This document shows, one piece after another, positions 56,374 through 64,000 of a DNA stretch of 64,000 bases (position 1 is the first letter of the stretch; each line of letters begins with the position of its first letter). The translations under genes and the position numbers were made by a program. The notes beneath the pieces were generated by a model, which was not told where the DNA came from, did no database searches, and saw nothing but the letters and a program-made list of their open reading frames with translations. The DNA is taken from NCBI RefSeq assembly GCF_022179445.1, contig NZ_BPQU01000006.1, positions 124,001-188,000 on the forward strand, read 5' to 3'. This DNA comes from Methylobacterium mesophilicum (lineage in GTDB: Bacteria > Pseudomonadota > Alphaproteobacteria > Rhizobiales > Beijerinckiaceae).

Positions 56374-58473
56374 ATGATCCGCCTGCAAAATATTTCGATC
56401 CGCACGACGATGAGCGTGGTGTTCTTCGTATTGGGTCTGATCATCTTCACCTATGCGACGACCGCGCTCATCGGGGCGCGGACGGAGGCCGTCCAGGCCG
56501 AGGCGGGCATCTCGCTCGTGCGGGCGAGCCGCGCGCTGCTCCAGACCCTGTACGCGACGCGGCTGGAGCGGGGCGCCACCCTGCAGTTCCTGGCCGCCGA
56601 CCAGCCGATGGATGCCGAGACCCTGTCCGGGCTCTACACGGAGCGGCAGCGGGCGGTGGCCGGCATCGCCGCGGCGACGGCTCTTGTGGGCGACCTGGAT
56701 CTGCCCTCCGTCCGGGCGACGCTCGGTCAGCTCCAGGCGTCCCGCGAGCGTGTCGAGCGCCTCCGCCCCCGGGTGGATGACGCCCTGAAGGTGTCCAAGG
56801 CCCAGCGTGACGCCGCCGTCACCGCGGAGGCGCAGACGGCCCTCCTCGCCATGCTCGACACCCTGACGGCGACGACGGATGCGGTCGATGCCGCGATCCC
56901 GCGCTCCGACACCGTCCTGGAGCGCGATCTCTCCCTCAAGCGCGCGGCCTGGGCGACCCGCATGGCGCTCGGCGCCATCGCGCTGCGGATCCAGACGTCC
57001 CTGTCGGCCGGGACGCCCTGGTCGCCCGCCGAGACCGTCGCGGCCGCGGAGGAGCGGGGGCGGCTCGACGCCACGTGGAAGCTCGCCGCGGAGACGGCGG
57101 CGAACCTCATGGGCCCGGTCCGGACGGCCTTCGACAAGGCGCGCACCAACAATTTCGAGGGCGCGCCCCTCGACCGGCGCATGGCCGTCTCGACCGCGCT
57201 GGCCCAGCATCAGCCGCCCGGGGTCACGCTCCAGCAGGCGCGCAAGCTCGACACCCCGGAACAGGCCACCCTGGTGGACCTCGCCTACGCCGCCCTCGAC
57301 GAGATGATCGCGCGCGCCGAGACCCTGGCCCAGGAGGCGCGCGGCGTCCTGATTCGCAACGTGGCGGCGCTGGTGGTCTCCGGCCTGCTCGTGGCCCTCG
57401 GCCTCGTCGCCCTTTTCGGCTTCGTGCTGCGGCCGATCCGGACGATGACCGGGACCATGCAGGCCCTGGCCGACGGCGACGCGTCGGTCGCGGTGCCTCT
57501 GCGCGACCGCGACACCGAGGTCGGCGCGATGGCGCGGACGGTCCAGGTGTTCAAGGACAACCTGATCCGCGCCCGGGCGCTGGAGGCGGAGACCGCGCAG
57601 GCGCGCGCCGCCGCCGAGGAGCACCGCAAGGCCGGCATGCTTCAGATGGCCGAGAGCTTCGAGCGGGCGGTCGGCGGCATCATCGGCCAGGTCTCGTCCT
57701 CGGCCACCGAATTGCAGGCCACCGCACAGACCATGACCGCCACCGCCACGCAGACCGCCAGCCAATCCACCACGGTCGCGGCCGCGGCCGAGGAGGCGGC
57801 CAGCAACGTCAACACCGTGGCGGCCGCCGCCGAGGAGCTGGGCACCTCCGTGCAGGAGATCGGCCGGCAGGTCGACGGATCCGCCAAGCTGGCGCTGGGG
57901 GCGGCCGCCGAGGCCGGCCAGACCGCCGACCTGGTGCAGGAATTGAGCAGCGCCGTCGGGCGGATCGGCGACGTGGTCGGGCTGATCTCGAGCATCGCCG
58001 GGCAGACCAACCTGCTGGCCTTGAACGCGACCATCGAGGCGGCGCGCGCCGGCGAGGCCGGGCGCGGCTTCGCGGTCGTGGCCTCCGAGGTGAAGGCGCT
58101 CGCCGAGCAGACCGCCAAGGCCACCGAAGAGATCTCCGGCCAGATCGGCCGCATCCAGGCCTCCACGGGCGGGGCGGTGACGGCGATCGGCTCGATCACG
58201 GCGCGAATCCAGGAGATCAGCGGCGTGGCGACCTCGATCGCGGCGGCGGTCGAGCAGCAGGGCGCGGCCACGCAGGAGATCGTGCGCAACGTCGGCCAGG
58301 CGGCGGCGGGGACCGGCGAGGTCACCAGCAACATCGCGGGCGTCGCGAGTGCCGCCGACGAGACCGGCAAGGCGGCCGGCCAGGTGCTCGGCGCGGCGAC
58401 GGAACTGTCCCGCCAGTCGGAGACGCTGACCGCCGAAGTGGCGCGGTTCCTCGACACGGTCCGGGCCGCCTGA
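56374..58473 (+). CDS. Methyl-accepting chemotaxis protein
   Basis: A 699-residue chemoreceptor. TM1 is at residues about 12-33, a 300-residue helical periplasmic domain follows, TM2 near 325-347 ([19 protein letters not shown]), then HAMP and a long signalling domain with the hairpin tip [33 protein letters not shown]. No C-terminal NWETF-type tail. ATG 56374 with GGAG 7 bases upstream is preferred to ATG 56338. Its signalling half is similar to the chemoreceptor at 61199. Confidence 0.95.
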   Translation: MIRLQNISIRTTMSVVFFVLGLIIFTYATTALIGARTEAVQAEAGISLVRASRALLQTLYATRLERGATLQFLAADQPMDAETLSGLYTERQRAVAGIAAATALVGDLDLPSVRATLGQLQASRERVERLRPRVDDALKVSKAQRDAAVTAEAQTALLAMLDTLTATTDAVDAAIPRSDTVLERDLSLKRAAWATRMALGAIALRIQTSLSAGTPWSPAETVAAAEERGRLDATWKLAAETAANLMGPVRTAFDKARTNNFEGAPLDRRMAVSTALAQHQPPGVTLQQARKLDTPEQATLVDLAYAALDEMIARAETLAQEARGVLIRNVAALVVSGLLVALGLVALFGFVLRPIRTMTGTMQALADGDASVAVPLRDRDTEVGAMARTVQVFKDNLIRARALEAETAQARAAAEEHRKAGMLQMAESFERAVGGIIGQVSSSATELQATAQTMTATATQTASQSTTVAAAAEEAASNVNTVAAAAEELGTSVQEIGRQVDGSAKLALGAAAEAGQTADLVQELSSAVGRIGDVVGLISSIAGQTNLLALNATIEAARAGEAGRGFAVVASEVKALAEQTAKATEEISGQIGRIQASTGGAVTAIGSITARIQEISGVATSIAAAVEQQGAATQEIVRNVGQAAAGTGEVTSNIAGVASAADETGKAAGQVLGAATELSRQSETLTAEVARFLDTVRAA

Positions 58474-58580
58474 GCCGCCGCCCCGACGGCGATCCTGCGC
58501 CTCCCTGGCCTGGACGAACCTGAGTCGATAGAAGGCCCCCCGACGGCCGGCGCGGACGGCGCCGGCTCCAGGGAGATACC

Positions 58581-58997
58581 ATGCCTCGCCTGTCCCTCAT
58601 TGCCGGAGCCGCGTTCATCGCCATGACAGCAGCCGCGAATGCCGAGATCGTCACCCTGCCCTCGGGCCTGAAGTACCAGGACGAGGTGGTGGGCACCGGG
58701 CCCGAGCCGAAGGCCGGCCAGCAGGTCACCGTGCAGTACACGGGCTGGCTCGACGAGGGCGGCCAGAAGGGCAAGAAGTTCGATTCCTCCCGCGACCGCA
58801 ACCAGCCCTTCAGCTTCCCGCTGGGCGCCGGCCAAGTGATCAAGGGCTGGGATCTCGGCGTCGCCACGATGAAGACCGGGGGCAAGCGCACCCTGATCAT
58901 CCCGCCGGAGCTCGGCTACGGCGCCCGGGGCGCCGGCGGCGTGATCCCGCCGAACGCCACGCTGATCTTCGACGTCGAACTCCTCGGCGCGAAGTAA
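58581..58997 (+). CDS. Exported FKBP-type peptidyl-prolyl isomerase
   Basis: A 138-residue protein: signal peptide ([16 protein letters not shown]), then one FKBP domain with [31 protein letters not shown], and [25 protein letters not shown]. It catalyses proline isomerisation in the periplasm. No functional link to the adjacent chemoreceptor or jetA is visible. Confidence 0.95.
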   Translation: MPRLSLIAGAAFIAMTAAANAEIVTLPSGLKYQDEVVGTGPEPKAGQQVTVQYTGWLDEGGQKGKKFDSSRDRNQPFSFPLGAGQVIKGWDLGVATMKTGGKRTLIIPPELGYGARGAGGVIPPNATLIFDVELLGAK

Positions 58998-59032
58998 GGG
59001 TTCGGCTGCGCGACGGCGAGAGTCCCGAGACA

Positions 59033-60403
59033 ATGCTGTTCGCGCAGCTGCCCGACGAGCTGTTCAAGCCGCTGGCCTCGCCGAGCCGGGGCTTCAACGC
59101 GGCCCTGCTGCTGCACCTGCACCGGCGCGTCCTCGGGGCGGAGCCGGTGCGCAAGGCCGAGCTGCTCGCCGAGATCGGCGATTTCGCCGCCGGCTGGAGC
59201 GACCCCGAGATCCTGGGCGACGAGCCGATCTCCGCGGATCCGGCCGAACGCCGCAACGCCCTCTACCGGCGCCTCCTGGAGACCGGCTGGCTGCTCGAGC
59301 GCCGCGAGCGCTACGTCCCGGTGGCCGAGTTCGACCCGGAGGCGCGCCTCCTGCTCGAGGAGCTGTCCCGGCTGGAGCGGGGCGAGACCCGCTCCTACGG
59401 CGGCGCGGTGCTGGAGGTGCTGGGCGGCCTGGAGAGCGCCGTCTCCGATCCGGCCAACCGCTCCGAGGCCCTGTCCAACGCCGCCCGGGCGTCCGCCGCC
59501 TTCCTGGCCCATGTCCGCGGACTCGCCGCCGGCATGCGCAAGGTCGAGGAGCGGATCCTGCGCGAGCCCGACCGGGCCAAGACCTTCCGGCTGTTCTTCG
59601 AGGATTTCGTCGAACGCCACCTGATCAGCGACTACCGGACGCTGCACACCCGCTTCAACCCGTTCCGGTTCCGCGCCAGCGTGGTCCGCGAGGCCGGCCG
59701 GGCGCTGCGCGACGCCCTCACGGTGCGGGCGCTGGCCGAGGGTCAGATCCGCGAGGGCCGCAGCCCCGACCTCGATACCGCCCAGCGCGCGGTCCGGGCC
59801 GACCTCGCCCAGATCCTCTCGGTGTTCGAGGGGCTCGACAACCATCTCGACGCAGTCGATGCCGTGGTGGCCCGCCTGGAGCGGCGGATCGGCGCCGCGC
59901 TCCACGCCATGGACCGGCCGGACCCTTCGGGGATCGAGCGGGTCGCCGCGATGCTGCGCGCCGTCGGCGCCGCCGAGGTGGCGCCGGAGGTGCCGCCGGT
60001 GGTGTCGCTGCTGCGGCCGCCGATCGGCCAGGGCCACCTGCAGACGCCGCGCGCCCGCCGCAGCGCCATCGAGGTCGAACCGCTGCCGGATATCGACGAC
60101 GACCCCGCGGTGGATGCCTTCGCGGCCGCCAAGGCCGAGTTCCGCCGCCGCACCACCGTGACGCCGGAGACCATGACGGCCTTCGTCGAGGCGCGGCTCG
60201 GCAAGGCCGTGTCGCTGCGCGGCTCGCAGATCACGATCGAGGGGGTCGACGACTTCGTGGTGTTCCAGCGCCTGCGCGAGATCGACGTGCTGTTCGATGC
60301 GCGGCTGCGCGACCGCTACGCGGTAGTCCGGCTGCCCGAGCGGCTGGCCAACGGCTGGCTGGACTGCCCCGATTTCCTGCTGGAGCGGCGTGCCGGTGCT
60401 TGA
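59033..60403 (+). CDS. jetA: Wadjet anti-plasmid system protein JetA (DUF5716-like)
   Basis: A 456-residue protein. The N terminus LFAQLPDELFKPLASPSRGFNAALLLHLH matches the conserved opening of DUF5716/JetA proteins, the kleisin-like (MukF/MksF-type) subunit of Wadjet SMC complexes. The middle is helical with charged segments, and the C terminus has a small domain (VSLRGSQITIEGVDDFVVFQRLREIDVLF). JetABC extrude DNA loops and the JetD nuclease cuts small circular DNA. It overlaps jetB by 14 bases. Confidence 0.88.
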   Translation: MLFAQLPDELFKPLASPSRGFNAALLLHLHRRVLGAEPVRKAELLAEIGDFAAGWSDPEILGDEPISADPAERRNALYRRLLETGWLLERRERYVPVAEFDPEARLLLEELSRLERGETRSYGGAVLEVLGGLESAVSDPANRSEALSNAARASAAFLAHVRGLAAGMRKVEERILREPDRAKTFRLFFEDFVERHLISDYRTLHTRFNPFRFRASVVREAGRALRDALTVRALAEGQIREGRSPDLDTAQRAVRADLAQILSVFEGLDNHLDAVDAVVARLERRIGAALHAMDRPDPSGIERVAAMLRAVGAAEVAPEVPPVVSLLRPPIGQGHLQTPRARRSAIEVEPLPDIDDDPAVDAFAAAKAEFRRRTTVTPETMTAFVEARLGKAVSLRGSQITIEGVDDFVVFQRLREIDVLFDARLRDRYAVVRLPERLANGWLDCPDFLLERRAGA

Positions 60404-61022
60404 GGGATTTCGCGCGATCATCGACGGCGACGAGCCGCCGCCGCCCGGCGCCCGCGCCCCGGACGCCGAGGAGCTGTGCCGCGCCCTCCAGGTGATGCTC
60501 AAGGGGCAGGTGATCTACGCGGACACGCCCGGGATCGGCCGCTCCTACGAGCTGGCCCGGCACTACGCGCCGTTCTTCACCGACTACTTCGCCTGCCTGG
60601 GCTACGCGCTCACGGTCTCGCACCGCGACCAGATGGTGTCGCTGAGCCCCGCCGCCGACGCGCCCCGGCACGACATCGCCTCCGAGCGCCTGCGCAAGGA
60701 CGAGACCCTGGTGCTGTTGGCGCTGCGGCTGCTCTACGAGGAGGGCCTGCGCGACAACCGCGCCGGCACCGACGGGATCGTCGCCTGCACCACCGACGAG
60801 ATCGTGGAGAAGATCCGGGCCGTCGCCCGCAACGAGCCCCCGGAAGAGGGCCGCCTCGCCGACATCCTACGCCTCTACGCCCGGCGCGGGGGCCTGCGGA
60901 TGGGCGAGCGCGACCGGGTCGAGCGGGTCACGCCGCTGTCGCTGCTGCCGGGCCTCGCGGTGCTGGCCTCCGACGCCTGGCTGGAGCGCCTGCGCGCGTG
61001 GTCGGATGCCGGGGAGCTCTGA
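60390..61022 (+). CDS. jetB: Wadjet system protein JetB (DUF4194/MukE-like)
   Basis: A 210-residue protein with start GTG 60390 inside the end of jetA. The winged-helix kite-type pattern of DUF4194 is seen in ELCRALQVMLKGQVIYADTPGIGRSYELARHY, YFACLGYAL, LRKDETLVLLALRLLYEEG and ILRLYARRGGLRM (shown in part). It is the MukE/MksE-like subunit that joins JetA and JetC. The next plus-strand gene, jetC, begins only 2 kb away, beyond an oppositely oriented chemoreceptor gene. Confidence 0.87.
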   Translation: MPVLEGFRAIIDGDEPPPPGARAPDAEELCRALQVMLKGQVIYADTPGIGRSYELARHYAPFFTDYFACLGYALTVSHRDQMVSLSPAADAPRHDIASERLRKDETLVLLALRLLYEEGLRDNRAGTDGIVACTTDEIVEKIRAVARNEPPEEGRLADILRLYARRGGLRMGERDRVERVTPLSLLPGLAVLASDAWLERLRAWSDAGEL

Positions 61023-61198
61023 GGGCGGCCCTCGGCACCGCTGGCGGATGAGCCGCGCCCGGTTCCCGGACGCCTGGACCGTCAGGGGACGCCATGTCGC
61101 TGCGCGCGGACGCGTCGCGTCGCGTCCCGCTGGGTCGCGGGCCGCTCACGCTGCCTGCGCCCGGGAAAAGGGCTCGGCGCAAACGGTAACCCGGCGTC

Positions 61199-62875
61199 TC
61201 AAGCCGACCGCACCGTCGCCAGGAAATGCTCGACCTCCTCGCCGAGCTGCGCCGCATGGCGGGCCATCTCGGAGGCCGAATCGAGCACCTGCCCGGCCGC
61301 TTGCCCGGTCGCCGCGGCGGCGCCGGCCACGCCGGTGACGTTGGCGGTCACCGCCTCGGTTCCGGTGGCGGCCTGGGTCACGTTGCGGACGATCTCCTGG
61401 GTCGCGGCGCCCTGCTCCTCCACGGCGGCGGCGATCGCGGTCGCCATCCCGCTGATGTCGCGGATGCGGGCCGCGATGCCGTCGATCGCCCGCACCGCCT
61501 CGCCGGTCGAGCCCTGGATCTGGCCGATCTGCGCCGCGATCTCCGCCGTGGCCCGGGCGGTCTGGGCCGCGAGCGCCTTCACCTCGGTGGCGACGACCGC
61601 GAAGCCGCGCCCCGCATCCCCGGCCCGCGCCGCCTCAATGGTGGCGTTCAGGGCCAGCAGGTTGGTCTGGTCGGCGATCGAGGAGATCAGCGACACGACC
61701 TCCCCGACCCGCTGCGCGCCCGTGCTCAGGGCCTGGACCAGCTGGGCGGTCGCGGCGGCCTCGCGGACGGCGGCCTGGGCCAGATCGGCCGATGCGCCGA
61801 CCTGGCGCCCGATCTCGTCCACCGTCGAGCCCAGCTGCTCGGCCGCCACCGCCACCGTGGTCACGTTGGTGGAGGCCTGTTCGGCCGCCGCCGCCGCGCC
61901 GGTCGACTGGCCGGCGGTCTGCGCCGCCGTCGCGTTCAGGCCCTGGGCGGTGGCCTGCAACCGGGTCGCCGCCGCGGTCACCGAGCCGACGATGCCGCCG
62001 ACGGCGCCCTCGAACCGGTCGGCGAGCGTCCGCGTCGCCTCCCGGCGCTGGGTCTCGGACGCGGCGCGGGCCTGGGCCGCCTCGACCTCCAGGGTGCGGG
62101 TATGCTGCAGGTTCTGCCGGAACACCGCCACGGCGGCCGACATGGCGCCGATCTCGTCCCGGCGGGCCGCGTAGGGGATTTCCGCCCGGGCGTCGCCGTC
62201 CGCCAGCCGGCGCATGGCCCGGGTCATGAGGGTGATCGGGCGCGAGACGCCGACGAAGCTGTAGAGCGTCGCCCCCAGGGCGATCAGCAGCGTGACGCCC
62301 AACATGATCACGGTCGAGCGGACCGCCTCGGCCTGGCTCTGGCGCGCGCTGCGGCCGGCCGCGTCGCCGGCCTGGATGTTCATCTCGGCCAGCGCGTGCG
62401 CGGCTCCGGCGGCGGCGACGTAATGGCCGTTCATCGTCCCGCGGAAATACGACATCGCCGCGTCGCGCTGCTCGAGGCTGAAGCCGCGCAGCCGCTCCCA
62501 GTCGTAATGCTGGACCTTGAGCTTGGCGAGGAGGTCATCGAACCGGGCCTTCTCGTCGGGCGAGGCGATCAGCGCCCGGTAGGCCTCGACCTTGGCGTTC
62601 CGCTCCCGGGTCAGCCCGTCCACTTCCTTCACGGTGAGTTGCCGCTCGGTCTCCGCCGCCGCGGTGACGAACCGGACCTGCGCGAGGCGCGACCGGATCA
62701 CCAGGGCCTCGATGGCCTGCGCCTCGTTCATCGACAGCACCGCGTGATCGAGCAGCGCCGCGAGCTGGCTGTCGAGGGCGATCATCCGATGGATCGCGAA
62801 TCCGCCCTGAAGCGCGGCGGCGAGGAGGAGCAGGGCGAAGAGGCCGCTCAAAGTGAGCTTCAGGCTGGCACGCAT
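61199..62875 (-). CDS. Methyl-accepting chemotaxis protein inserted between jetB and jetC
   Basis: A 558-residue chemoreceptor: TM1 at residues 7-28, a four-helix-bundle type periplasmic domain (residues about 30-190), TM2 at about 196-217 ([21 protein letters not shown]), HAMP, and a signalling domain with [33 protein letters not shown]. It reads opposite to jetA-jetB and jetC. It is shorter than the receptor at 56374, but the two signalling halves are closely similar. Confidence 0.95.
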   Translation of the reverse strand: MRASLKLTLSGLFALLLLAAALQGGFAIHRMIALDSQLAALLDHAVLSMNEAQAIEALVIRSRLAQVRFVTAAAETERQLTVKEVDGLTRERNAKVEAYRALIASPDEKARFDDLLAKLKVQHYDWERLRGFSLEQRDAAMSYFRGTMNGHYVAAAGAAHALAEMNIQAGDAAGRSARQSQAEAVRSTVIMLGVTLLIALGATLYSFVGVSRPITLMTRAMRRLADGDARAEIPYAARRDEIGAMSAAVAVFRQNLQHTRTLEVEAAQARAASETQRREATRTLADRFEGAVGGIVGSVTAAATRLQATAQGLNATAAQTAGQSTGAAAAAEQASTNVTTVAVAAEQLGSTVDEIGRQVGASADLAQAAVREAAATAQLVQALSTGAQRVGEVVSLISSIADQTNLLALNATIEAARAGDAGRGFAVVATEVKALAAQTARATAEIAAQIGQIQGSTGEAVRAIDGIAARIRDISGMATAIAAAVEEQGAATQEIVRNVTQAATGTEAVTANVTGVAGAAAATGQAAGQVLDSASEMARHAAQLGEEVEHFLATVRSA

Positions 62876-62888
62876 GGTTCTGATCGAT

Positions 62889-62900
62889 CCCCCCGGGGGG
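62889..62900. repeat. Perfect 12-base GC palindrome
   Basis: CCCCCCGGGGGG lies in the short leader between the chemoreceptor start (62875, minus) and its putative promoter. It could form a hairpin in the leader RNA. Confidence 0.35.
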
Positions 62901-62928
62901 ACGATACAAGCGATAAATTGTCTGACAA
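62901..62928 (-). promoter_or_regulatory. Possible promoter of the chemoreceptor gene
   Basis: Read on the minus strand: TTGTCA (62928-62923), 16-base spacer, TATCGT (62906-62901). The -35 region overlaps a palindrome TTGTC-T-GACAA at 62918-62928. Prediction only. Confidence 0.35.
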
Positions 62929-63047
62929 GTTGTGAATCCCGGCGGAGGTGACAGCCCGGCGCCGGTCACGCCGAAGCTTGCATGCGCGGCCGAACCCGGC
63001 CAACTGGACCACGCAACCCTCCGACAGCGGCCCGGCCTCCCGACATC

Positions 63048-64000
63048 GTGTACGTCCTCACCGACATCGCCATCTCCAACTGGTACCTGATCCGGCGCGA
63101 GCAGATCCGCCTCCGGGGCGCCGCCGCCCTGGTCGGGCCGACGGGGGCCGGCAAGTCCACGATCTTCGACGCGGTCGGCACGGTGCTGGCCGGCAACAAC
63201 GCCAGCCGGCTGGCGCTGAACGCCTCGGCCTCCGGGCGCAGCGCCCGCACGGTGCGCGACTATTGCCTGGGCTGGATCAGCGACCCGGCCGAGGGCGGCA
63301 GGCCCACCCGGGAATCCTGCGAGACCGTGCTGGCCCTGGTGTTCGAGAATCCGGCCTCCGGCCGCACCGTCACGGTCGGGCTGGCGCTGGCCGCCCGGGC
63401 GGTGGAGCCGCGCGAGACGGTGCTGTCCCGCTTCATAGCGGTCGGGCACCGGTTCGAGATCGCCGACTATGCCCGCACCGCCCCGGGCGGCAGCTTCACG
63501 GCGCCGTGGAGCGAGATCGCCGCGGATCTGCGCGCCCGGGCGGCGAGCTTCACCGAATACCGGACCTCCGGCGAGCGCTTCACCGCCGACATCCTGGCGA
63601 CCCTGCGGGAGGGCGCGCCCTCCCCCGAGCCGCGGCACTTCCTGCGCAGCTTCTCCAACGCCGTGGCGTTCAAGCCGATCTTCGACACCAGCGCCTTCGT
63701 GCGCGCCTTCGTGCTCGACCCGGAGCCCCTGGACGTCGAGCGGGTGCGGCTCTCCATCGCCAACTGGCGCCGCCTGCTGGAGACGATCGGCGAGCTGGAG
63801 AGCCGGCTCGCCCGGCTGCGCCGCCTGCGCGACCGCTACGAGGCCTGGGGCGAGGCGGTGCTGGCCGCCGCCACGCACGAGTTCGGGGCGGCCTGCGCCG
63901 AGCTGCGCCGCCGCAGCCTCGACCTCGTCGCGGTCCGGCTGCGCCTGCGCGAGGGCGCCGACACCGTGCGGATCGCCCGGGAGCGGGTCGCGGCGAGCCG
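63048..64000 (+). CDS. jetC: Wadjet system ATPase JetC (SMC/MukB-like), 3' end beyond the window
   Basis: The frame is open from GTG 63048 to the window end (317 residues seen). The N terminus has an SMC-type ATPase head: ISNWYLIRREQIRL, then Walker A LVGPTGAGKSTIFDAV (residues 29-44). A segment with LRSFSNAVAFKP, FVRAFVLDPEPLDVERVRLSIANW follows, then the beginning of a long coiled coil rich in Arg, Leu and Glu (ELESRLARLRRLRDRYEA). This matches JetC/MukB-like proteins. jetD is expected downstream. A long open frame on the opposite strand is a shadow. Confidence 0.88.
   Translation, partial: MYVLTDIAISNWYLIRREQIRLRGAAALVGPTGAGKSTIFDAVGTVLAGNNASRLALNASASGRSARTVRDYCLGWISDPAEGGRPTRESCETVLALVFENPASGRTVTVGLALAARAVEPRETVLSRFIAVGHRFEIADYARTAPGGSFTAPWSEIAADLRARAASFTEYRTSGERFTADILATLREGAPSPEPRHFLRSFSNAVAFKPIFDTSAFVRAFVLDPEPLDVERVRLSIANWRRLLETIGELESRLARLRRLRDRYEAWGEAVLAAATHEFGAACAELRRRSLDLVAVRLRLREGADTVRIARERVAAS

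Noticed and set aside
61226..62935. A 569-residue plus-strand open frame between jetB and jetC that could seem to bridge the Wadjet genes
   Set aside because: It is the shadow of the chemoreceptor gene on the minus strand; its translation is Gly/Arg/His low-complexity with no domain.
61023..63047. The chemoreceptor gene between jetB and jetC as part of an insertion sequence
   Set aside because: No transposase, no terminal inverted repeats and no target-site duplication were seen in the flanks at 61023-61198 and 62876-63047; some other rearrangement is more likely.
62535..63878. A 447-residue minus-strand open frame over jetC
   Set aside because: The plus strand here has the SMC Walker A motif and normal codon bias in an open frame; the minus frame has no recognisable motif.

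Overview
The window is chromosomal DNA from a very GC-rich alphaproteobacterium. Several traits together suggest Methylobacterium or a close relative (Methylobacteriaceae): strong G/C preference at third codon positions, an alphaproteobacterial flagellar gene order with DUF6468 and MotE, DUF1192 and DUF6894 proteins, a CnoX/LON-domain/Trm112 cluster, a quinoprotein dehydrogenase and a CtrA-type site. The genus is an inference. No rRNA, tRNA, transposase or CRISPR array was found.

Layout. 1-6.9 kb: end of priA, a STAS-like protein, small exported proteins, the cnoX-LON domain-trm112 operon and a glutathionyl-hydroquinone reductase-like GST. 6.7-12.3 kb: an AlgJ/AlgX-like SGNH protein, a spore-photolyase-like radical SAM enzyme followed by a 2H phosphoesterase and a PAP2 phosphatase, a PilZ protein and a Tat-exported Gfo/Idh/MocA oxidoreductase. 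12.3-19.3 kb: two divergent flagellar operons, flgF-flgG-flgA-flgH on the minus strand and fliL-fliM-DUF6468-motE on the plus strand, separated by a perfect TTAA-N7-TTAAC CtrA-type box. 19.5-21.4 kb: a lower-GC FkbM methyltransferase and an LCMT-type methyltransferase. 21.5-27.3 kb: a minus-strand operon (orphan oligopeptide ABC ATPase, deoB, DUF1192, LRR-protein kinase) and a CoA-transferase whose two halves appear in reversed order. 27.6-28.8 kb: a low-GC orphan 2-oxoglutarate dioxygenase. 29.4-31.9 kb: an exported amine oxidase-cytochrome c-RidA operon. 32.3-43.7 kb: lytic transglycosylase, hydrolase, ABC-F, GNAT, oxidoreductase, VapBC-like pair, O-antigen ligase, two divergent Crp/Fnr regulators (one fused to a receiver-like domain) and a hotdog thioesterase. 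43.7-54.1 kb: quinoprotein dehydrogenase, a HEPN-containing gene pair, an ankyrin protein, uvrB, VOC protein, a membrane protein/winged-helix pair, an isoprenyl transferase and coaBC. 54.4-64 kb: OprB-type porin, chemoreceptor, FKBP, and a Wadjet-like plasmid-defence locus.

Most noteworthy are four loci. First, the Wadjet-like locus has jetA-jetB separated from jetC by an oppositely oriented chemoreceptor gene, and jetAB is flanked by two related chemoreceptor genes in inverted orientation. Second, the three-gene operon coding for a Tat-exported amine or amino-acid oxidase, a cytochrome c and an exported RidA looks like a complete periplasmic oxidation and imine-disposal module. Third, a two-gene unit encodes a HEPN-like protein with a small acidic partner. 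Fourth, several proteins have odd architecture: FliM with three tryptophan-centred repeats exactly 20 residues apart, a receiver-Crp fusion, an LRR-kinase with a TTG start, a domain-swapped CoA-transferase, and a quinoprotein with Gly at the expected catalytic Asp.
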